Positions 34,470 to 42,926 of a stretch of 50,836 bases of DNA are shown here, piece by piece. The notes under the pieces were generated by a model. The model was not told where the DNA came from. It worked only from the letters and a program-made list of their open reading frames with translations, and searched no databases. The stretch is from Pseudomonadota bacterium (GTDB lineage Bacteria > Verrucomicrobiota > Verrucomicrobiia > Limisphaerales > SXTU01): NCBI GenBank assembly GCA_009922615.1, contig RFVF01000032.1, positions 1-50,836 on the forward strand. The letters are read 5' to 3'. Each line of letters starts with the position of its first letter. The stretch's first letter is position 1. Position numbers and translations under genes: made by a program.

Positions 34470-36089
34470 ATGCAACCGCCCGCCAAACCCGAGCCCATCG
34501 CCGACGTGACGCTGTTTCTCGAAGGCACGTATCCCTACGTCTTGGGCGGCGTGTCGTCGTGGGTGCATCAGATCATCACCGGCCTGCCGGAGCTGACGTT
34601 CTCGCTGTTCTACATAGGCGCCAAGCACGAGCCCAACGCCAAGCAGCATTACCAACTCCCGCCCAACGTCCTCACGCTGCGCGAAGTATATCTCCACAAC
34701 CAGCTTTCCAAGCGCGAACAGAAACGCCGGCACATCCCCGCCGAGCTGCGCATCGCCCTCTACGACTTGCTCGGAAAATTCTACCTCGCCAAGACCGACG
34801 CCGAACGCATGGCCTGCTTCTGGGCCACGCTCGAAGGCTTGCAGGAGGTCGAGAAGCGCTACCGCTTCGGCAATCTCCTGCGTGACCGCGAGGCGTGGGA
34901 CATCCTGGTTGCGGGCTACGAGGAGTTCTGCCCGGACGAATCCTTCATCGACTTCTTCTGGACCGCGCGCTTCCTGCATCTGCCGCTCTGGAATCTCTGG
35001 AAAGCCCGCGACCTCGTCCCGCCCGCGCGCGTGTATCACAGCGTTTCGGCGGGCTACGCGGGCTTCATCGGCGCGATCACCGCGCGCCGACGGCATACGC
35101 CGTTCTTCCTCACCGAGCACGGCATTTACACCAAGGAACGCATCGCCGAGATCAGCCAGGCCGACTGGATTTACGAGCCGGACCGCTTCCAGATCAACTA
35201 CAGCGAGGGCCTCGGCAAACTGAAGCAGCTCTGGATCAACCTCTTTCTCTTCCTCGGCCGGGTCGCCTACACCCAGGCCGACAAAATCATCACCCTCTAC
35301 TCCGGCAACGCCGCCACTGAGGTCGAGTTCGGCGCGGATGAACGGAAGATTTCGATCATCCCCAACGGCATCGAGCCCGCGCGCTTCGACGCCATCTATG
35401 CGCAGCACATGGCGCGCTGGCAAACCAGCCCGGAGAAAAAATATGTCGGTTTCATCGGCCGGGTTGTGCCCATCAAGGACGTCAAAACTCTCCTCCGCGC
35501 CGCCCGCATCGTCTGCGAGCGGATGCCCGGGGTGGAGTTCCTGATCGCCGGCCCCTACGCGGAAGATCCGACCTACTTCGACGAATGCTCCAAGATCGTG
35601 AAACTCCTGCATATCGAGGACAAAGTTCACTTCCTCGGCATGAGCAAGATCATGGAAGTCCTCCCCCGCATGGACGTGCTCGTGCTCACCAGCATTAGCG
35701 AAGGATTGCCGCTCGTCGTCCTCGAAGGCATGGCCGCCGGCAAACCCAACGTATGCAGCGACGTCGGCGCATGCCGCGAACTCATGTTTGGCCGCACCGC
35801 ACCCGATCGCGCGCTGGGCCGCGCCGGCCGGCTCACGAAAATCATGTCCCCCGCCGAGACCGCCCACGCCCTCATCGGCATTCTCTCGAACCCGGAAACC
35901 TGCGTGAAGATGGGCATCGCCGGCCGCCAACGCGCCGAGCAGTTTTACAGCATGACGGCGATGCTGGGCGCGTATCGCGCGCTGTATCACCAACTCGCGG
36001 GCAAGCCAGTCCCGCCGCCCGCCGCTGCTCCGAGACCAGCCCCGGTTGCCGCCCCCACCGGCCGGAGGCCCAAGGGCCTGCCGACCTGA
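34470..36089 (+). CDS. pelF: PelF glycosyltransferase (GT4)
   Basis: Cytoplasmic polymerase of the Pel exopolysaccharide system, using UDP-sugars. 539 residues. VTLFLEGTYPYVLGGVSSWV near the N-terminus, HSVSAGYAGF, FFLTEHGIYTKER, IPNGIEPARF, FIGRVVPIKDVKTLL and TSISEGLPLVVLEGMAAGKP are the diagnostic PelF blocks, including the EGLPLVVLE donor-binding glutamate motif. The last 25 residues are Pro/Ala rich and not conserved. The gene is the last of the cluster: the next gene (TolC family) converges with only 9 bases between. pelG, normally just downstream of pelF, is absent here. Confidence 0.95.
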   Translation: MQPPAKPEPIADVTLFLEGTYPYVLGGVSSWVHQIITGLPELTFSLFYIGAKHEPNAKQHYQLPPNVLTLREVYLHNQLSKREQKRRHIPAELRIALYDLLGKFYLAKTDAERMACFWATLEGLQEVEKRYRFGNLLRDREAWDILVAGYEEFCPDESFIDFFWTARFLHLPLWNLWKARDLVPPARVYHSVSAGYAGFIGAITARRRHTPFFLTEHGIYTKERIAEISQADWIYEPDRFQINYSEGLGKLKQLWINLFLFLGRVAYTQADKIITLYSGNAATEVEFGADERKISIIPNGIEPARFDAIYAQHMARWQTSPEKKYVGFIGRVVPIKDVKTLLRAARIVCERMPGVEFLIAGPYAEDPTYFDECSKIVKLLHIEDKVHFLGMSKIMEVLPRMDVLVLTSISEGLPLVVLEGMAAGKPNVCSDVGACRELMFGRTAPDRALGRAGRLTKIMSPAETAHALIGILSNPETCVKMGIAGRQRAEQFYSMTAMLGAYRALYHQLAGKPVPPPAAAPRPAPVAAPTGRRPKGLPT

Positions 36090-36098
36090 TTGGTCAGC

Positions 36099-37478
36099 TC
36101 ACTTCGTCTCCACCTTCAGCGTTACGCCCATCGCGCGTTCCAGCTTTGCCCGGGCCACCGAGAAATCGTGCAACGCCACGATCTGCGTGGTGCGTGCTTC
36201 AGTCAGCGCGGTCTGTGCATTGAGCACGTCGAGTTGGGTGCCGCTGCCCGCTTCACTGCGGGCGATGGCCAGCCGCAAGGCTTCCTCCGCCTGCTCCTGC
36301 ACTTTCTTCTGCGATTCCAAAACCTCCTTCGCCTCGAGGAAGTTCGAGTAAGCCGTGCGCACGTCCAGCTCGATGCGCCGCGCGACATCGTCGATGTCCT
36401 CCTGCGCCTTGCGATGCAGCGCCGTGGCCTCGGCGATCTTGCCCTTGGTCAGCTTGCCGTCGAAAATGTTCCAGCTCGCCTGCCAGCCGATGTCCCAGCC
36501 GGAAATGTCCCGCGTGAGATGCTGGCTGAAACGCGAACTGTGCGAGTTCAGGCCCGCCACGATCTGCGCGCTGGGCTTCAGTCCGGCCTCGGCGTTGACG
36601 ATGGCCTCCTTGCGCAACCGCTCGGCCTTGCGCAGCGCCGCCAGCTCGCTGCGCTGCTCCAGCGCCTTGGCGAGCGCGACGGACAACTCAATGTCGGACG
36701 CGTCGGCTTCGAGTTTGCCCGCGAGCTGGAGCGGGATGTCCTCGACCGCCGTGCGCGGCACATCGTAGCCAAGAAGGTTGGCGAGGTTGTTCTGCGCGAT
36801 GCGCAGCGCGTTGCGGGCGCGAATGAGCTTGGGCCGCGCATTGGCCAGCTCCACCTCGGCGCGCAACACGTTGAAGCGTGGCACCGTGCCCGCTGCGAAG
36901 CGTCGCTCGTTGTCCTGCAATTCCTTTTTCAACAGCTCGATGCTGGCCTCCTGCACGATGATCTGCTGACGCGCGAGCAACACATCATCATACGTGGTGC
37001 GCACGGCCAGCACGGTGTCAGCGATCACCGTCTGGTGCTGCAACGCCGCCTGGTCGCGCGTATAGCCCGCCGTGCGCAACGCGGAATCGATCCGGCCGCC
37101 CTCGTAAACGGACTGCGTCACTTGCACACGGACGTTCCAAGCCTGGTCGGGCGAGCGAAAAAAGCCGCCGGGGAACTGCTCGATGGCATCCTGATCCGTG
37201 AGTGTGTGGTTGATCGAGAACCCGACGCGCGGCAGTTGGATGGCCTTGGTCTGCATGACCACGCCGTAAGCCACTTCCAAATCCGCCTTGCTCTTCAGCA
37301 CCGCGCTGTTTTGCCGCAGCGCCACGTCCACCGCATCGCGCAGCGAAAGCGGCGTGGTGGGCCAGGAGACCGTGGTGCTCGTCAACGCGGGCTGCGCGTT
37401 GGTGGCGGCGGGCTTCTCGGCGGCGGACAGCAGCGGTGCCAACGAGAGCGCAAGGGTCAAGGTGATGGTTCGTTTCAT
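36099..37478 (-). CDS. TolC-family outer membrane channel of a DevBCA-type exporter
   Basis: 459 residues with signal peptide (MKRTITLTLALSLAPLLSA); the start at 37478 is chosen on that. Two OEP repeats: LSLRDAVDVALRQNSAVLKSKADLEVAYG and QRSELAALRKAERLRKEAIVNAEAGLKPSAQIVAGL, with tunnel helices such as ARRIELDVRTAYSNFLEAKEVLESQKKVQEQAEEALRLA. Last gene of the operon TetR-DevC-DevA-DevB-TolC, so it should be the outer-membrane duct for that pump. The gap to the adaptor gene is 41 bases. Confidence 0.92.
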   Translation of the reverse strand: MKRTITLTLALSLAPLLSAAEKPAATNAQPALTSTTVSWPTTPLSLRDAVDVALRQNSAVLKSKADLEVAYGVVMQTKAIQLPRVGFSINHTLTDQDAIEQFPGGFFRSPDQAWNVRVQVTQSVYEGGRIDSALRTAGYTRDQAALQHQTVIADTVLAVRTTYDDVLLARQQIIVQEASIELLKKELQDNERRFAAGTVPRFNVLRAEVELANARPKLIRARNALRIAQNNLANLLGYDVPRTAVEDIPLQLAGKLEADASDIELSVALAKALEQRSELAALRKAERLRKEAIVNAEAGLKPSAQIVAGLNSHSSRFSQHLTRDISGWDIGWQASWNIFDGKLTKGKIAEATALHRKAQEDIDDVARRIELDVRTAYSNFLEAKEVLESQKKVQEQAEEALRLAIARSEAGSGTQLDVLNAQTALTEARTTQIVALHDFSVARAKLERAMGVTLKVETK

Positions 37479-37519
37479 GTGTGGGAGAGTGAGCCTGTTG
37501 GTTACGGCTCGTTCAAGGT

Positions 37520-38494
37520 TCATTGTTGGCGAGGGACGGGAGGAACGACGGCGGCACTGGCGGTGGGCGTGCGCTCGATGAACACATCCACCTGCTGGCC
37601 GACGTAAACCGGCACTTCCGGGCGGTCCAGCTCGAAGATGATCTGCAACACGCGCGTGTCCACGCGCTCCGCGCTGTCGCCGGTGAGTGAGCGCTTGGGA
37701 ATGACGAACGGCTCGATGCGCACGAAGCGCAGCGGCAGCTTGCGCTGGGTGTCGCCCTTGAGATACGCGACGGCGGCGCGGTTGGCCTCGACGCGCGGCG
37801 CGTCCTGCTCGTCCACCTCAGCGCGGACCTGGAGCTTCTCCACCTCGCCCAGCACGACCAACGGCTCCGTGGGCGTGGTGCCAGCGAACTCGCCAGCGCG
37901 GACATTGACCTGGAGGATCGAGCCATCGCGCGGCGCGCGGACGGTGAGCACGTCCAGCTCGATGAGGGACTGCGCGATTTGTGCCTCCATGGCTTTGATG
38001 TCCGCCTCGCTCTTCGCGATGCGTGCGTCCCAGCTCTGCGCGCCGAACTCGCGCCGCTTTCGTTCATCCACGGAAATGACGTTGTCCTTGGCCAGTTTCT
38101 CAGCCCGCGCGAGCTGGTCGGCGGCGTCGGCCTGCATGACCTTGTCCGCGTCCAGCGCAGCCCGCAGGGCTCCAAGCTGGAGGCGCAAGGTGTTGAGCCG
38201 GGCACGTGCCTCGCGGTCGTCGAGCTGGAGGATTACATCGCCCGCCTTCACTTTGGAACCGACCTCGACGGCAACCTTCTGGATCAACGCCGCCTTGGGC
38301 GTGGCGATTTTGACATTCTCCCGCACGGCCTCGAGGATGCCGGTGGCTGCGACCGACGCAGGGAACGGCGACCGCGCCGGCTCGACGGCGGGCGGCGGCG
38401 AGGGCGGCTTTTGCTGCATTTGCTTCACGAGCAGAAACACGCCGACGAATCCGGCGAGGGCGATGTAGAAAGTGAATTGGCGGAAGATGAGCAT
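37520..38494 (-). CDS. HlyD/DevB-type periplasmic adaptor
   Basis: 324 residues with one N-terminal membrane helix (FTFYIALAGFVGVFLLVK), a lipoyl/barrel-sandwich half (ATPKAALIQKVAVEVGSKVKAGDVILQLDDREA), a coiled-coil hairpin (about 90-170), the second lipoyl half (ELDVLTVRAPRDGSILQVNVRAGEF) and beta-barrel strands up to VYVGQQVDVFIE. It bridges the DevA/DevC inner-membrane pump and the TolC duct. It comes after the ATPase gene in transcription order, separated by a 140-base gap filled with an inverted octamer repeat, which may affect expression of the two distal genes. Confidence 0.93.
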   Translation of the reverse strand: MLIFRQFTFYIALAGFVGVFLLVKQMQQKPPSPPPAVEPARSPFPASVAATGILEAVRENVKIATPKAALIQKVAVEVGSKVKAGDVILQLDDREARARLNTLRLQLGALRAALDADKVMQADAADQLARAEKLAKDNVISVDERKRREFGAQSWDARIAKSEADIKAMEAQIAQSLIELDVLTVRAPRDGSILQVNVRAGEFAGTTPTEPLVVLGEVEKLQVRAEVDEQDAPRVEANRAAVAYLKGDTQRKLPLRFVRIEPFVIPKRSLTGDSAERVDTRVLQIIFELDRPEVPVYVGQQVDVFIERTPTASAAVVPPVPRQQ

Positions 38495-38503
38495 GGTGGA
38501 TCA

Positions 38504-38628
38504 GGTTTAACGCAAGGACGCAAAGACGCGGAGACGCAAAGAAACACGACGACGAGCGAGAGGACAGACCCGCGAAAGGTTGGAATCAACCGCTGCGACG
38601 TTGCGTTTTAGCGCCTTTGCGTTGAACC
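38504..38628. repeat. Inverted octamer repeat inside the exporter operon
   Basis: The left arm 38504-38541 has ACGCAAGG, ACGCAAAG, ACGCGGAG, ACGCAAAG units after GGTTTA; the right arm 38601-38628 is an inverted copy (GCGTTTTAGCGCCTTTGCGT then TGAACC). About 60 bases of unrelated DNA lie between. It occupies the gap between the ATPase and adaptor genes of one operon, where the other junctions are 3-41 bases. Confidence 0.78.
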
Positions 38629-38634
38629 GGGTAT

Positions 38635-39363
38635 TCATTCGCTAAAATCGGGGTTCCCCGCCTGGTCATGCACGCGTTGCACGCGGCCGTCCTCCATCTC
38701 GGTGAGGCGGTCGGCGTATTTGAAGATGCGGTTGTCGTGCGTGACGACGATGACGCTGCGGTCGGGGTGGCGGGCGACGTCGCGCAGCAAGTCCATGATG
38801 TGACTGCCGGTGTCCTTGTCCAAAGCGCTGGTCGGCTCATCGCAGATGATCAGGCGCGGCTCGTGGACCAGTGCCCGGGCAATGGCCACGCGCTGTTGCT
38901 GGCCTCCGGAGAGGTTGGCGGGGCGGTCGTGACCGCGCCCCGGCAGGCCCATCTGGTCAAGCATCGCCTCGGCCTTCTGCTCGGCCACACGTCGGGACGC
39001 ACCGTTGATGAGCAGCGGCACGCTTACGTTCTCGATGCACGTGAGCGTGGGGATGAGATTGAACTGCTGGAAGATGAAACCGACGTTGCGCTTGCGAAAC
39101 TCGGTGACGTGGCGGGGCTTCATCGCGTGCAGGGAGGAGCCAAACACTTCGATCTCGCCGCCGTCGAAGTTCAGTGTGCCTGCGATGACGCTCAGGAGCG
39201 TGGTCTTTCCGCAGCCACTGGGGCCGACGATCATGAGCAACTCGCCCTGCCGCGCATTGAAGTCCACGCCCTTGAGCGCGGGCACGGCGGCCTCGCCCTG
39301 GCCGAATGTCTTCGTCACGGCGCGGACGTGGACGGCGAGCGGAGCGACGGTGGTGGTGGACAT
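38635..39363 (-). CDS. ABC exporter ATPase (DevA/MacB-NBD type)
   Basis: 242 residues. Walker [11 protein letters not shown]-loop [13 protein letters not shown], signature [15 protein letters not shown], Walker [13 protein letters not shown] and switch [16 protein letters not shown] are all present. The sequence [22 protein letters not shown] is typical of the LolD/MacB/DevA group. The start at 39363 is 17 bases after the permease stop. It energises the permease encoded upstream. Confidence 0.95.
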   Translation of the reverse strand: MSTTTVAPLAVHVRAVTKTFGQGEAAVPALKGVDFNARQGELLMIVGPSGCGKTTLLSVIAGTLNFDGGEIEVFGSSLHAMKPRHVTEFRKRNVGFIFQQFNLIPTLTCIENVSVPLLINGASRRVAEQKAEAMLDQMGLPGRGHDRPANLSGGQQQRVAIARALVHEPRLIICDEPTSALDKDTGSHIMDLLRDVARHPDRSVIVVTHDNRIFKYADRLTEMEDGRVQRVHDQAGNPDFSE

Positions 39364-39380
39364 TTTAGGCAGAGTTGATT

Positions 39381-40520
39381 TCACCCCCGGAACACAATGG
39401 CCGGCTCGATCTTCCACACTTTGCGAATCCCCATCAGCGCGCTCAACATGCAGATGGACATGACGAGCGCGAAGGTGGCGGCGGGCAGTTGCCAGGGAAA
39501 CATGAAGGGCGGCTCGCCCCGAGTGACGGCCGTGCGCCCGAATCCCACGACCAGCAAGGCCCCCATCCCGTAGCCGATGAATCCCACCGTGAACGCCTGC
39601 ACGAGCAGCATGCAAGTCAGCAAGCCGTTGCTGGCCCCCATCGCCTTCAGCGCGCCGAGATGCCGGAGGTTTTCATGCACGAAGGCGTAAAAAGTCTGGC
39701 CCGAGATGACCATGCCGACGATGAAGCCCAGCAGGATGGTGGAGATGAACGCGACGGGAATGCCGGTGTTGCGGAAATACCACCAGATGGTGGACCAGAA
39801 CAACTCCTCCTCCGCATAGGCCTTCATGCCGGTGCCGGCCTCGATCGCCGCCGCGGCCGACGCCAGCGAATAGCCCGGCGCGGGCTCGGCCAGGATGAGC
39901 GAAAGCATCTTGCGCTGCCGCGGGGCGAATTGCACGGCCTGCGTGTAGGTCGAGTATACGTAGGGGTAGCCGAAGAAATGTTTGTCCGCGCGGCAGATGC
40001 CCACGATGCGCGCCTCCCGGTCGTTCAATTCAAACGTGTCACCCAAGTCCAGTGGCTTCGCGCGGCCCGCACTGAGCCGGCGCACCGCGAGTTCATCCAC
40101 AATGACGGAGTTGGGCAGGCGGATGGCTTCGAGACGGCCCCTCAACAGCAAGGGCGGCTGGCCGATGAGCGTGGCATTGTCCAAGCCCACAAGCATGACC
40201 GGCTTGAAGTTGCCGTCCGCAAGCTTGGCGGACTGCACGCCGACATAAACGGGCACGGCCCACGCGACACCCGCCACGGAGCGCACCCGGTTCACGTCAG
40301 TGTCGCGCAGGGCCTTGAGTTCATTGGCCTGTTCGACCTTGCGGTCCACTACCCAGAGCTTGGCCCGCATGTTCGATAGATGGCTCGTGGTCCACTTGAG
40401 CAGGCCAAAGAATACGCCGCACTGCTGGGTCATCAGCATCGTGGCAAACGTCAGGCCACCCACGAGCATCAGGTATTTGGCCCGGTCCCCGAGCAACATT
40501 TTGAGGGCGAGATGATACAT
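39381..40520 (-). CDS. ABC exporter permease (DevC/FtsX-like)
   Basis: 379 residues. One N-terminal membrane helix (YLMLVGGLTFATMLMTQQCGVF), a large periplasmic domain (about 45-260) and three C-terminal helices (AFISTILLGFIVGMVISGQTFYAFV, LTCMLLVQAFTVGFIGYGMGALLVVGFG, FALVMSICMLSALMGIRKVWKIEPAIVFRG), the 1+3 layout of MacB/DevC permeases. The ending KIEPAIVFRG is the family signature. It is the second gene of the operon, 3 bases after tetR. Confidence 0.94.
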   Translation of the reverse strand: MYHLALKMLLGDRAKYLMLVGGLTFATMLMTQQCGVFFGLLKWTTSHLSNMRAKLWVVDRKVEQANELKALRDTDVNRVRSVAGVAWAVPVYVGVQSAKLADGNFKPVMLVGLDNATLIGQPPLLLRGRLEAIRLPNSVIVDELAVRRLSAGRAKPLDLGDTFELNDREARIVGICRADKHFFGYPYVYSTYTQAVQFAPRQRKMLSLILAEPAPGYSLASAAAAIEAGTGMKAYAEEELFWSTIWWYFRNTGIPVAFISTILLGFIVGMVISGQTFYAFVHENLRHLGALKAMGASNGLLTCMLLVQAFTVGFIGYGMGALLVVGFGRTAVTRGEPPFMFPWQLPAATFALVMSICMLSALMGIRKVWKIEPAIVFRG

Positions 40521-40523
40521 GCT

Positions 40524-41201
40524 TCAGCGTGATTTCCGAGGCCGACTCCGCCGGGTGGCGGTGGCCTTGATGGCTGCCAGCGAAAAACGGGTGATGTGAT
40601 CGGCCAGGGTCTCCACCTGCTCGGATGAAAAGTTCTGCTCCGGAAACAGCCGGCAAACCACCGGCTGGCAGTGATGATAGAACAAGCATTGGCTCACCAC
40701 GCTGAGCGAGCAAAGCCGGACCGTCTCCTCGTCCGCCTGGCCGCCCAGCAACTCGTGGACAATGACGCCCAGGTGCTGGGCCTGCGGACGTATGCGCTCG
40801 ACCACGATGGCATCCAGCGCGTTCGTCGGATCGATCATCTCGCGTGAGATGAGCTTGCCGTGCCAGGCATCGCTGCCGTGATCGAAGATGCGCAGGAGGA
40901 ACGAGCGCACAAACGCGCGCAGCCGCTCCGGCGCGGGTGCCCCCAGGCGCACGCCCAGGTCGAGCGGAAATTTCTGGAGGGCACGGGTCTGATAGTAAGC
41001 GAGGACTTCGCGGTAGAGCGCGTCCTTGTCACCGAAGTGATAGTTGACCGCCGCGACGTTTGCCCCGGCCCGGCGGCAGATTTCGCGCACCGTGGCGTTG
41101 TGAAAACCGACTTCGGCAAACACCGCACCACCCGCCTCGATCAACGCCTGACGCGTCTGGGCGGCGGCCGTGTCGAGTTTGGGTTGCGGGCTGGCAGCCA
41201 T
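40524..41201 (-). CDS. TetR-family repressor, CecR-like
   Basis: 225 residues. The N-terminal helix-turn-helix (RQALIEAGGAVFAEVGFHNATVREICRRAGANVAAVNYHFGDKDALYREVL) is canonical, and the C-terminal ligand domain (FDHGSDAWHGKLISREMIDPTNALDAIVVERIRPQAQ) resembles that of CecR (YbiH), which controls a YbhG-YbhFSR exporter in E. coli. It is first in the exporter operon, so it very likely represses its own operon; a matching operator is found just upstream of its start codon. Confidence 0.93.
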   Translation of the reverse strand: MAASPQPKLDTAAAQTRQALIEAGGAVFAEVGFHNATVREICRRAGANVAAVNYHFGDKDALYREVLAYYQTRALQKFPLDLGVRLGAPAPERLRAFVRSFLLRIFDHGSDAWHGKLISREMIDPTNALDAIVVERIRPQAQHLGVIVHELLGGQADEETVRLCSLSVVSQCLFYHHCQPVVCRLFPEQNFSSEQVETLADHITRFSLAAIKATATRRSRPRKSR

Positions 41202-41211
41202 TTCAAACGCA

Positions 41212-41239
41212 TATTTAAAACACTTGTTTTAACTGGCAA
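41212..41239 (-). promoter_or_regulatory. Promoter and TetR operator of the exporter operon
   Basis: Between tetR and the COG0523 gene, a perfect 18-base palindrome TTAAAACA-CT-TGTTTTAA lies at 41215-41232. On the minus strand it is within the spacer of a fair promoter: -35 TTGCCA (41239-41234), 16 bases, -10 TAAATA (41217-41212). Transcription would start near 41205, only about 4 bases before the tetR ATG, giving an almost leaderless message. Binding of TetR at the palindrome would block the polymerase. Confidence 0.75.
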
Positions 41240-41297
41240 GAAAATTCACCGCGTTGCGCCCGCCTCCCGGTTCATCTACCGTCCGCGCCGCTGAACT

Positions 41298-42401
41298 ATG
41301 GCTGACACGAAGAACGACACCTCCATCCCCGTCACGGTCCTCACGGGCTTCCTCGGCGCGGGCAAAACCACGCTGCTCAAGCACCTGCTCACCCAGCCGC
41401 ACGGCTACAAGTGCGCCATCATCATCAACGAGTTTGGCGAAGTGGGCATTGATGGCCAGCTCGTGTTGAACGCCGACGAGGAGGTCGTGGAGTTAAACAA
41501 CGGCTGCCTCTGCTGCCGCGTGCGCGGTGATCTCGTCAAGACGCTCGCCGACCTGATGCAGCGAAAAAAGCGCTTTGACTATGTCCTGGTCGAGACCACT
41601 GGCCTCGCGGACCCCAGCCCCATCGCCCACACTTTCTACATTCCTGAGTTGCAGGGGAAACTCCGTCTCGATGCCATCGTGACTGTGGCCGACGCGCGGC
41701 ACTTGGAAGGCGTGCTGGACAAGGCTCCCGAGGCGCTGCCGCAAGTCGCCTTTGCCGACATCATCCTGCTTAACAAGACTGATCTCGCCACACCCGCCGA
41801 TCTGGACCGCGTGGAGCAGCGCATCCGCCGCATCAACCCGCTGGCGAAAATCCACCGCACCCAACGGTCACAGGTGGACATGGGCAAAATCTTCAACACC
41901 CGCGCGCGCGACCTGAACGCGCCGTTGGAAATTCCCGCTGAGAAGCCCGCACATGGCGAGGCGGGCCACGAGTGCGATGACCACTGCGGGCACGAGCATG
42001 CCCACGCACACAGCCACGACCACGACTGCGCCCATGACCACGAACACGGCGAGCATTGCGATCACGCGGACCACGGGCACGATCACTCCGGTCGGCACGA
42101 TGATGCGGTGCGTTCCTTCCACATTCTCGATGACCGCCCGCTGGACTTGAAGCGCACCGAGGCGTGGCTGAACGAGCTGCTGGCCAAGGGCGGCGAGAAC
42201 ATCTACCGCGCCAAGGGCATCCTGCACATCCAGGGCGTGCCCAAACGTGTCATCTTCCAGAGCGTGCAGATGATGTTCGACGTAGAACCCGAGCGTTTCT
42301 GGAACGCAGGTGAGAAGCGCGGCAACCAGCTCGTCTTCATCGGCAAGGAACTGGACGAGGCCGGAATCCGCGCGGGCTTCGCGGCGTGCGTCGCAAGTTG
42401 A
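41298..42401 (+). CDS. COG0523 (CobW/YjiA-like) GTPase, putative metal chaperone
   Basis: 367 residues. P-loop GFLGAGKTTLL (about 17-27), INEFGEVGIDG, the metal-binding GCLCCRVRGDL (CxCC), VETTGLADPSP, LNKTDLA and a C-terminal CobW_C domain (SFHILDDRPLDL...). Between the domains lies a long His/Asp-rich stretch (about 215-275; HEHAHAHSHDHDCAHDHEHG), suitable for zinc, nickel or cobalt. Members deliver metals to enzymes using GTP; which metal cannot be told here. Divergent from the TetR-led operon, sharing its 96-base control region. Confidence 0.94.
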   Translation: MADTKNDTSIPVTVLTGFLGAGKTTLLKHLLTQPHGYKCAIIINEFGEVGIDGQLVLNADEEVVELNNGCLCCRVRGDLVKTLADLMQRKKRFDYVLVETTGLADPSPIAHTFYIPELQGKLRLDAIVTVADARHLEGVLDKAPEALPQVAFADIILLNKTDLATPADLDRVEQRIRRINPLAKIHRTQRSQVDMGKIFNTRARDLNAPLEIPAEKPAHGEAGHECDDHCGHEHAHAHSHDHDCAHDHEHGEHCDHADHGHDHSGRHDDAVRSFHILDDRPLDLKRTEAWLNELLAKGGENIYRAKGILHIQGVPKRVIFQSVQMMFDVEPERFWNAGEKRGNQLVFIGKELDEAGIRAGFAACVAS

Positions 42402-42422
42402 ACATTTTTCTCCGGGCCTTAC

Positions 42423-42503
42423 TCTTACTCACATTCTTACTCCTGCTTCCGACCGCAGTGGTGAGAACAATTAAGGCAAGATCAAGATTACGACTAAAAT
42501 TCT
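42423..42503. repeat. Degenerate TTACTC / GATTACGA repeats
   Basis: The 108-base gap between the COG0523 and FmdB-like genes holds TTACTC-TTACTC-ACATTC-TTACTC (42419-42442) and, after about 35 bases, AGATCAAGATTACGACTAA (42479-42497), roughly the inverse in composition. It is degenerate and reported only because it matches the style of the other arrays. Confidence 0.45.
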
Positions 42504-42509
42504 CCAGCC

Positions 42510-42803
42510 ATGCCACTCTACGAATTTGAACTCTGCGAAGGCGACTGCAAGGCGTGCGGTGGCCGTTTCACGCTGCGCCGTCCGCTCGACGCCAAGCCGC
42601 TTACGGAATGCCCCGCGTGCCGCAAGCCGGTGCGCAAAGTCTTCGGTGGCTTTTACACGCCGAAGATTTTCCGGAAGTTCAACGTGAAGGAAGCGACCAA
42701 CGCCGGCTTCACCGTCCTGAAGAAGCTCGGCAAGGGCGAATACGAGAAACACACGCCGAAGCGCAACGACCCGGGTGCCAAGGTGAAGCTACCGAAGGGC
42801 TAG
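42510..42803 (+). CDS. FmdB-family zinc ribbon protein
   Basis: 97 residues. MPLYEFELCEGDCKACGGRF...CPACRKPVRKVFGGFYTP is the FmdB/CxxC zinc-ribbon pattern with two Cys pairs (CKAC and CPAC), followed by a lysine-rich C-terminal half (KKLGKGEYEKHTPKRNDPGAKVKLPKG). Its role is not established; the name comes from a proposed regulator of formamidase genes. Cytoplasmic. It lies 108 bases after the COG0523 GTPase in the same direction, a plausible metal-related pair. Confidence 0.88.
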   Translation: MPLYEFELCEGDCKACGGRFTLRRPLDAKPLTECPACRKPVRKVFGGFYTPKIFRKFNVKEATNAGFTVLKKLGKGEYEKHTPKRNDPGAKVKLPKG

Positions 42804-42821
42804 CATACGGTGACAAACCGG

Positions 42822-42850
42822 TTGACCCCGCGCGGCGTGCCGCCTACAAC
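42822..42850 (+). promoter_or_regulatory. Promoter of the leuA attenuator transcript
   Basis: TTGACC (42822-42827), a 17-base spacer and TACAAC (42845-42850) form a good sigma-70-like promoter. The expected start point is 42857-42858, at the GTG of the leader ORF, so the leader would be translated without an untranslated region. Confidence 0.65.
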
Positions 42851-42857
42851 TCGGATC

Positions 42858-42926
42858 GTGAATGACATTCTGAACCTTCGACTTTCGCTTTGCGCGCTGC
42901 TGGACGGCGCGGCAGTCGGGTTCTGA
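42858..42926 (+). CDS. leuL: Leucine leader peptide of the leuA attenuator
   Basis: A 22-codon ORF starting with GTG. Residues 4-15 read ILNLRLSLCALL: six leucine codons in eleven positions (CTG, CTT, CTT, CTT, CTG, CTG), with Ile and Val also present. The TGA at 42924-42926 overlaps the antiterminator strand, so a ribosome at the stop would mask it, and one stalled on Leu codons would leave it free. No Shine-Dalgarno precedes the GTG; the promoter position suggests a leaderless message. The next downstream gene is leuA. Confidence 0.75.
   Translation: MNDILNLRLSLCALLDGAAVGF

Noticed and set aside
33738..35993. 751-codon minus-strand open frame opposite pelE and pelF
   Set aside because: Antisense to highly conserved PelF blocks; no recognisable domain.
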